Shown: positions 60,489-64,000 of the stretch, in pieces
Layout: every line of letters starts with the position of its first letter
Numbering within the stretch: position 1 is the stretch's first letter
Origin: IMCC2047 sp041395865
GTDB taxonomy: Bacteria; Pseudomonadota; Gammaproteobacteria; Pseudomonadales; IMCC2047
Length of the DNA: 64,000 nt
Assembly (NCBI GenBank): GCA_041395865.1
Contig: JAWKZQ010000006.1
Coordinates: forward strand, 1 to 64,000
Direction of reading: 5' to 3'
Made by a program: the position numbers and the translations under genes
The notes under the pieces: generated by a model
Told to the model about the DNA's origin: nothing
Seen by the model: only the letters and a program-made list of their open reading frames with translations
Database searches by the model: none

Positions 60489-62621
60489 ATGATGCCTCAA
60501 TCTCTTGATGACGTGTTTTCGGACATTGACATCAATAAACTACCTACCCTGCCTCAAGTCCTTCTGATTTTCCTGGATGCGACTCACGCCGAGGTTGTGT
60601 CCTTTGATAAGTTGGCCGATGTGGTCAAAAAAGATGCTGCACTCAGCGCGCGCATTGTCGCTGCCGCCAATTCGGCTTACTACGGCGGTCAGGGAAAGTC
60701 CCTGACCTTTGAGCGGGTGTTGGTAATGCTGGGGCTGCAAACCATTAAAACAATTGCAATCACGGCTTCCGTTCAGCAATTTTTTTCGCACTTTGACGGT
60801 GCGAGTGCGCGTCGGCAAAAAGCCTTCTGGCGGGATTCCTTAACCTGTGCGCAGTTGGCAAAAAAACTGGCGAAGCTGACGGGGTATGCGTTCGAGGATG
60901 AGGCTTACCTGGCTGGCCTTATTCATAATATCGGTGCGTTGGTTTTCTCAAATAATTTCCCGCAGCAATATGGGGCCCTGATCGAAGAGGCTGAAAACGA
61001 ACAGCGCCTTATCGAGCTTGAAACCGAGACTTTTGGCGGCAGCCGTTTCCAGGCCGGTTCCTGGATAGTTGATAGCTGGCATGTTGATCCGTTCATGGCA
61101 GATGCTGTGCTGTATCAAAACGAGCCAGTCGAAGCGTTAAATGGCGCGCATCACCTCGTCAAAATTCTTGCGGTTGCCTGTCGTCTCTGTCTGTGTAATG
61201 GCAGTGTTGAAGATGAGTCCGTACAGGCCGCGGAACGGGTTTTCGATCTTAGCCACGCATTGATCAGTGATCTTTTAACAGAGAGTAAAAGGGAAGTGGC
61301 CGAAATGGCCAGGTCCATGGAAATAGACCTGGGAAGCCTGGATGAGGAACCCTCCAGCCAGGTGACCGAGCAAGACGAAGTCAAACAGGTGGAGCTTGCC
61401 GGTAAGGTTCGTGATATTGCCTTGCTTAATGGCGTGCGCCAGGACTTGTCGCAAACGTCGGATGAAAAATCCGTCCGTGAAGCGATTCTAAAAAGCCTCA
61501 AGATTTTATTTGGCTGCCAACGCAGCCTGTTTTTCGAGCTTAGTAAAGATGGAGCCTCACTGAGGGGACGAATCGCAGATGAACCGGATAGCCACGTGTC
61601 CGATTTTGAAATCGCACTTTCGGCTGAAGGCAGTGTGTTGACGCGCTGCTTTAATCAAAAACGGGTTGTTCACTCATTGGATGATCGCGATGCTGTACCC
61701 CCGAATGTCATGGACAGGCAACTGACCAAACTGGTTGGTGGCGAAGCAATTGTCTGTTTACCCCTGATACAGGATGAGCAGGCGTTGGGCGTATTGGTTG
61801 TAGGTGTGAACATGCGTGTCGCCAAAGCCTTTGAACGTCAGTCGCAACTCTGGCGTATGTTTGCCAATGAGGCGGCCTATGCGATTTTGCTCCAGCGTCA
61901 GCAGGTTCAGGCGCAGTTGGAGAAAGGTGAAGAGGATAGTGCTTTCTACCATGCCAGGGCACGGGAAATAGTGCATGAGGTTAACAACCCGCTCAGCATC
62001 GTAAAAAACTATGTGCATATCCTGGCGGCCAAACTTGATGAGCAGGATGTCGCCAGGGACGAGTTGCAGATTATCAAGGAAGAGTTGGACCGGGCCGGCC
62101 AGATTCTGCTGCGTTTGCCAGGAATCACCGAACAGAAGACAACTTTGTCAGGTGCAGCGTTGTTGGATGTGAATACGCTGATCACCGATTTGTTAAAGAT
62201 TTTCCGGTCTTCGTTATTTACGGCGCAGAGTATTGAAGCGTTAGTTGATCTGGATGAGGCCATGCAGCCTATCATTTGCGATCGTAATGCCTTGAAGCAA
62301 ATTTTGACCAATTTAATCAAAAATGCCTCCGAAGCGTTAAGTGCGGGAGGGCGAATCACAGTTGAAACGCAGGCTCAGGTGAACTTTAATGGGCGCAATT
62401 ATGTGGAAATTGTAATTGCCGATAACGGCCCGGGTATTTCTGAACAGGTTCAAGAGAGGCTTTTTACCCCTGTACAGACGACCAAAGGGGGTGATCATGC
62501 CGGGTTGGGGTTGAGCATTGTCAAAAACCTGGTTGATAATTTGGATGGATCCATTAGCTGCAGAAGTAGCGCCAGAAACGGAACGCGCTTTGAAATATTG
62601 ATTCCCAGAATCTTGGAGTAG
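60489..62621 (+). CDS. HDOD-GAF-histidine kinase hybrid
   Basis: 710 residues. N-terminal HDOD domain (INKLPTLPQVLLIFLDATHAEVVSFDKLADVVKKDAALSARIVAAANS, then YLAGLIHNIGALVF), a GAF-like region around residues 350-480 (FGCQRSLFFEL, GGEAIVCLPLIQDEQALGVLVVG), and a histidine kinase core: H-box VHEVNNPLSIVKNY, N-box LTNLIKNASEAL, G1 IADNGPGI and G2 GLGLSIVKNL. The start is ATG 60489 or 60492; no strong ribosome binding site is seen. The next gene, 46 nt on, encodes a response-regulator-type diguanylate cyclase, its likely partner. Confidence 0.9.
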   Translation: MMPQSLDDVFSDIDINKLPTLPQVLLIFLDATHAEVVSFDKLADVVKKDAALSARIVAAANSAYYGGQGKSLTFERVLVMLGLQTIKTIAITASVQQFFSHFDGASARRQKAFWRDSLTCAQLAKKLAKLTGYAFEDEAYLAGLIHNIGALVFSNNFPQQYGALIEEAENEQRLIELETETFGGSRFQAGSWIVDSWHVDPFMADAVLYQNEPVEALNGAHHLVKILAVACRLCLCNGSVEDESVQAAERVFDLSHALISDLLTESKREVAEMARSMEIDLGSLDEEPSSQVTEQDEVKQVELAGKVRDIALLNGVRQDLSQTSDEKSVREAILKSLKILFGCQRSLFFELSKDGASLRGRIADEPDSHVSDFEIALSAEGSVLTRCFNQKRVVHSLDDRDAVPPNVMDRQLTKLVGGEAIVCLPLIQDEQALGVLVVGVNMRVAKAFERQSQLWRMFANEAAYAILLQRQQVQAQLEKGEEDSAFYHARAREIVHEVNNPLSIVKNYVHILAAKLDEQDVARDELQIIKEELDRAGQILLRLPGITEQKTTLSGAALLDVNTLITDLLKIFRSSLFTAQSIEALVDLDEAMQPIICDRNALKQILTNLIKNASEALSAGGRITVETQAQVNFNGRNYVEIVIADNGPGISEQVQERLFTPVQTTKGGDHAGLGLSIVKNLVDNLDGSISCRSSARNGTRFEILIPRILE

Positions 62622-62667
62622 CAGCCAGCTATCTCGGACGGTGACAGAAGCGATGGATTTATAAAAA

Positions 62668-64000
62668 ATGATACAGCACGACGAATTAATCCTTGTTGTT
62701 GATGACCAGCCGAGAATGCTGCAAAGCCTACAGGAACTGATGACCATCAGTGGTTATCGGGTGATCACGGCTTTGGGGGGGCAGCAGGCTGTACACCAAC
62801 TCAGCGAGCACAACGTTGATTTGATGCTGCTGGATCTGAAAATGCCGGGTTATAGCGGCCACCAGGTGATGGATTATATTGATGAGCACAAGATCGATAC
62901 CACGGTTATTGTGGTCAGTGGTGAGTCCTCCTTCGATACCATGTCCCAGGTACTTCGGCGCCGCGCCTACGATTACATTCGTAAACCCTATGTTCCCGAC
63001 GAATTGCTCCACACCGTTGAAAATGCATTGAAAGCCCGCCGTTTGGCGAATGATAACCGGCTGATCAATGACAAACTGGTGTGTTCCGAGCGATTGCACC
63101 GTTACCTGGTTAACAGTTCCCCGGATATTGTTTATTTGATCGACCGTGATGGCCGGTTCACTTATGTTAACGACAGGATCACGCTATTGCTGGGCTTTCA
63201 GCGCGATGACTTGATTGGACGCCATTATCGGGACCTGGTGTTTATCGAGGATATTGAGCAGGCGGCCTATGTTTTCAGTGCGCGTGAAATTCATGACACC
63301 ACGCCAAGAAATGTGGAGCTGCGTTTCAAATGCAAAGACCAGGACCGGCCACCCAAGTATTTTGAAATTAATACAATCCCGATTGAGCTCGAGAGCAATG
63401 AGCTTTTTGAACAGCCTATTGGTGAAGAGCAGTTCGTTGGTGTTTACGGTGTAGCCCGGGATATTTCAGAGCGTAAGGAAGCCGAGCGGACCATCAATTT
63501 CCAGGCTTACCATGATTTACTGACACGATTGCCAAATCGCGCGCTGTTCAAGGATCGTTTGAATCTTGCCATCGCGCAGGCCAAACGATCAGGGCAGAAA
63601 ATGGCGGTCATGTTTCTGGATTTGGATCGTTTCAAGCTGGTTAACGATACGCTTGGCCACATTTACGGCGACGAACTGCTCCAGCTGGTCAGCCAACGCC
63701 TTCAGGATTGCCTGCGTGAGGGCGATACGCTGGCACGTTTCGGCGGCGATGAATTTACCCTGCTGTTGCCGCAGATCACCGGGCAGGAAGATGCGACGGC
63801 GATTGCCCGTAAAATTATTGAAACGATGCGCGAACCCTTCGTTATCGAGGGGAATGATATTTATGTGACGATCAGTGTTGGCATTGCCATGTATCCTCAT
63901 GACGGCGCCACGATGGAGGCGTTGGTAAAAAACGCCGATATTGCCATGTACCACATTAAAGGGCGGGGTAAAAACGACTACCAGTTTTTCTCCCGGGAAA
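62668..64000 (+). CDS. Response regulator REC-PAS-GGDEF protein (partial)
   Basis: Open to the right edge; 444 codons are visible. REC domain 1-about 125 with phospho-Asp in MLLDLKMPG, acidic pair in LVVDDQPRM and the Lys in YIRKPY. A PAS domain follows (SSPDIVYLIDRDGRFTYVNDRI ... GVARDISERKEAE), then GGDEF with DLLTRLPNRALF, LDLDRFKLVNDTLGH and the active-site ARFGGDEF, intact for diguanylate cyclase activity. An EAL domain may follow beyond the window. The kinase encoded upstream is the likely phosphodonor. Domain quotes are separate fragments. Confidence 0.9.
   Translation, partial: MIQHDELILVVDDQPRMLQSLQELMTISGYRVITALGGQQAVHQLSEHNVDLMLLDLKMPGYSGHQVMDYIDEHKIDTTVIVVSGESSFDTMSQVLRRRAYDYIRKPYVPDELLHTVENALKARRLANDNRLINDKLVCSERLHRYLVNSSPDIVYLIDRDGRFTYVNDRITLLLGFQRDDLIGRHYRDLVFIEDIEQAAYVFSAREIHDTTPRNVELRFKCKDQDRPPKYFEINTIPIELESNELFEQPIGEEQFVGVYGVARDISERKEAERTINFQAYHDLLTRLPNRALFKDRLNLAIAQAKRSGQKMAVMFLDLDRFKLVNDTLGHIYGDELLQLVSQRLQDCLREGDTLARFGGDEFTLLLPQITGQEDATAIARKIIETMREPFVIEGNDIYVTISVGIAMYPHDGATMEALVKNADIAMYHIKGRGKNDYQFFSRE

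Overview
The window is a compact chromosomal segment of a heterotrophic, respiring gammaproteobacterium. The rnfABCDGE-nth order, the tesA/ybbA-ybbP divergon, purN-DUF3108, DUF2066-hda and a Pseudomonas-type FabY all point to the Pseudomonadales/Cellvibrionales side of the class. A PEP-CTERM protein and a beta-helix protein would suit a surface-living or polysaccharide-using marine or soil bacterium. The placement is inferred from gene content; there is no rRNA or tRNA gene in the window. Nearly everything is protein coding and no IS element, prophage or CRISPR array was seen.

Layout. 1-5.8 kb: a membrane-anchored beta-helix protein cut by the left edge, dgkA, a secreted trypsin-like protease, and a four-gene locus (Tat-type Cys-rich secreted protein, terminator, PqqD-like protein, HprK-like kinase, nucleotidyltransferase) that looks like an uncharacterised protein or peptide modification system. 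5.8-20.2 kb: tesA divergent from ybbA-ybbP, acs, yigZ, an SMR pump, a GlxA-type regulator divergent from fabY, a lytic transglycosylase lipoprotein, yheU, mnmC, nth. 20.3-30.5 kb: the whole rnf operon (RnfC with a large repeat tail), metG divergent from mrp/apbC, and a PEP-CTERM protein. 30.8-35.4 kb: dcd, then an accessory patch with dispersed-repeat-like inverted repeats, two small secreted proteins, an attC-like site, and a periplasmic katG broken by two 1-nt deletions. 35.4-43.4 kb: a nitronate monooxygenase-like flavoprotein, DUF3108, purN (without purM), DUF2066, a CDP-alcohol phosphotransferase, hda, a PilZ protein, a DUF481 outer-membrane protein, DoxX and ttcA. 43.4-56.4 kb: a micro-aerobic respiration block: hsp20, anr/fnr, a SafE-type protein with a His/Met-rich tail, ccoSIHG, lrgBA with a LysR regulator, and ccoNOQP. 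56.5-64 kb: a small hydrolase, tusA, an unknown protein, epmC, a MinD/FlhG-like ATPase, an HDOD-histidine kinase, and a REC-PAS-GGDEF protein cut by the right edge.

How the genes work together. The cco block is coherent: CcoNOQP is the cbb3 oxidase, CcoGHIS and probably the SafE protein mature it with copper, and Anr controls it. Anr/FNR boxes lie upstream of ccoN (with the geometry of an activated promoter), upstream of hsp20, and between a likely anr promoter and its start codon (autoregulation). Rnf supplies low-potential electrons at the inner membrane. The last two genes look like a sensor kinase and a diguanylate cyclase response regulator. The most promising unexplained item is the 2.7-5.8 kb locus: it has the layout of a precursor gene, an attenuating terminator and tailoring enzymes, with a PqqD-type recognition protein, a kinase and a nucleotidyltransferase but no lasso or radical-SAM enzymes.
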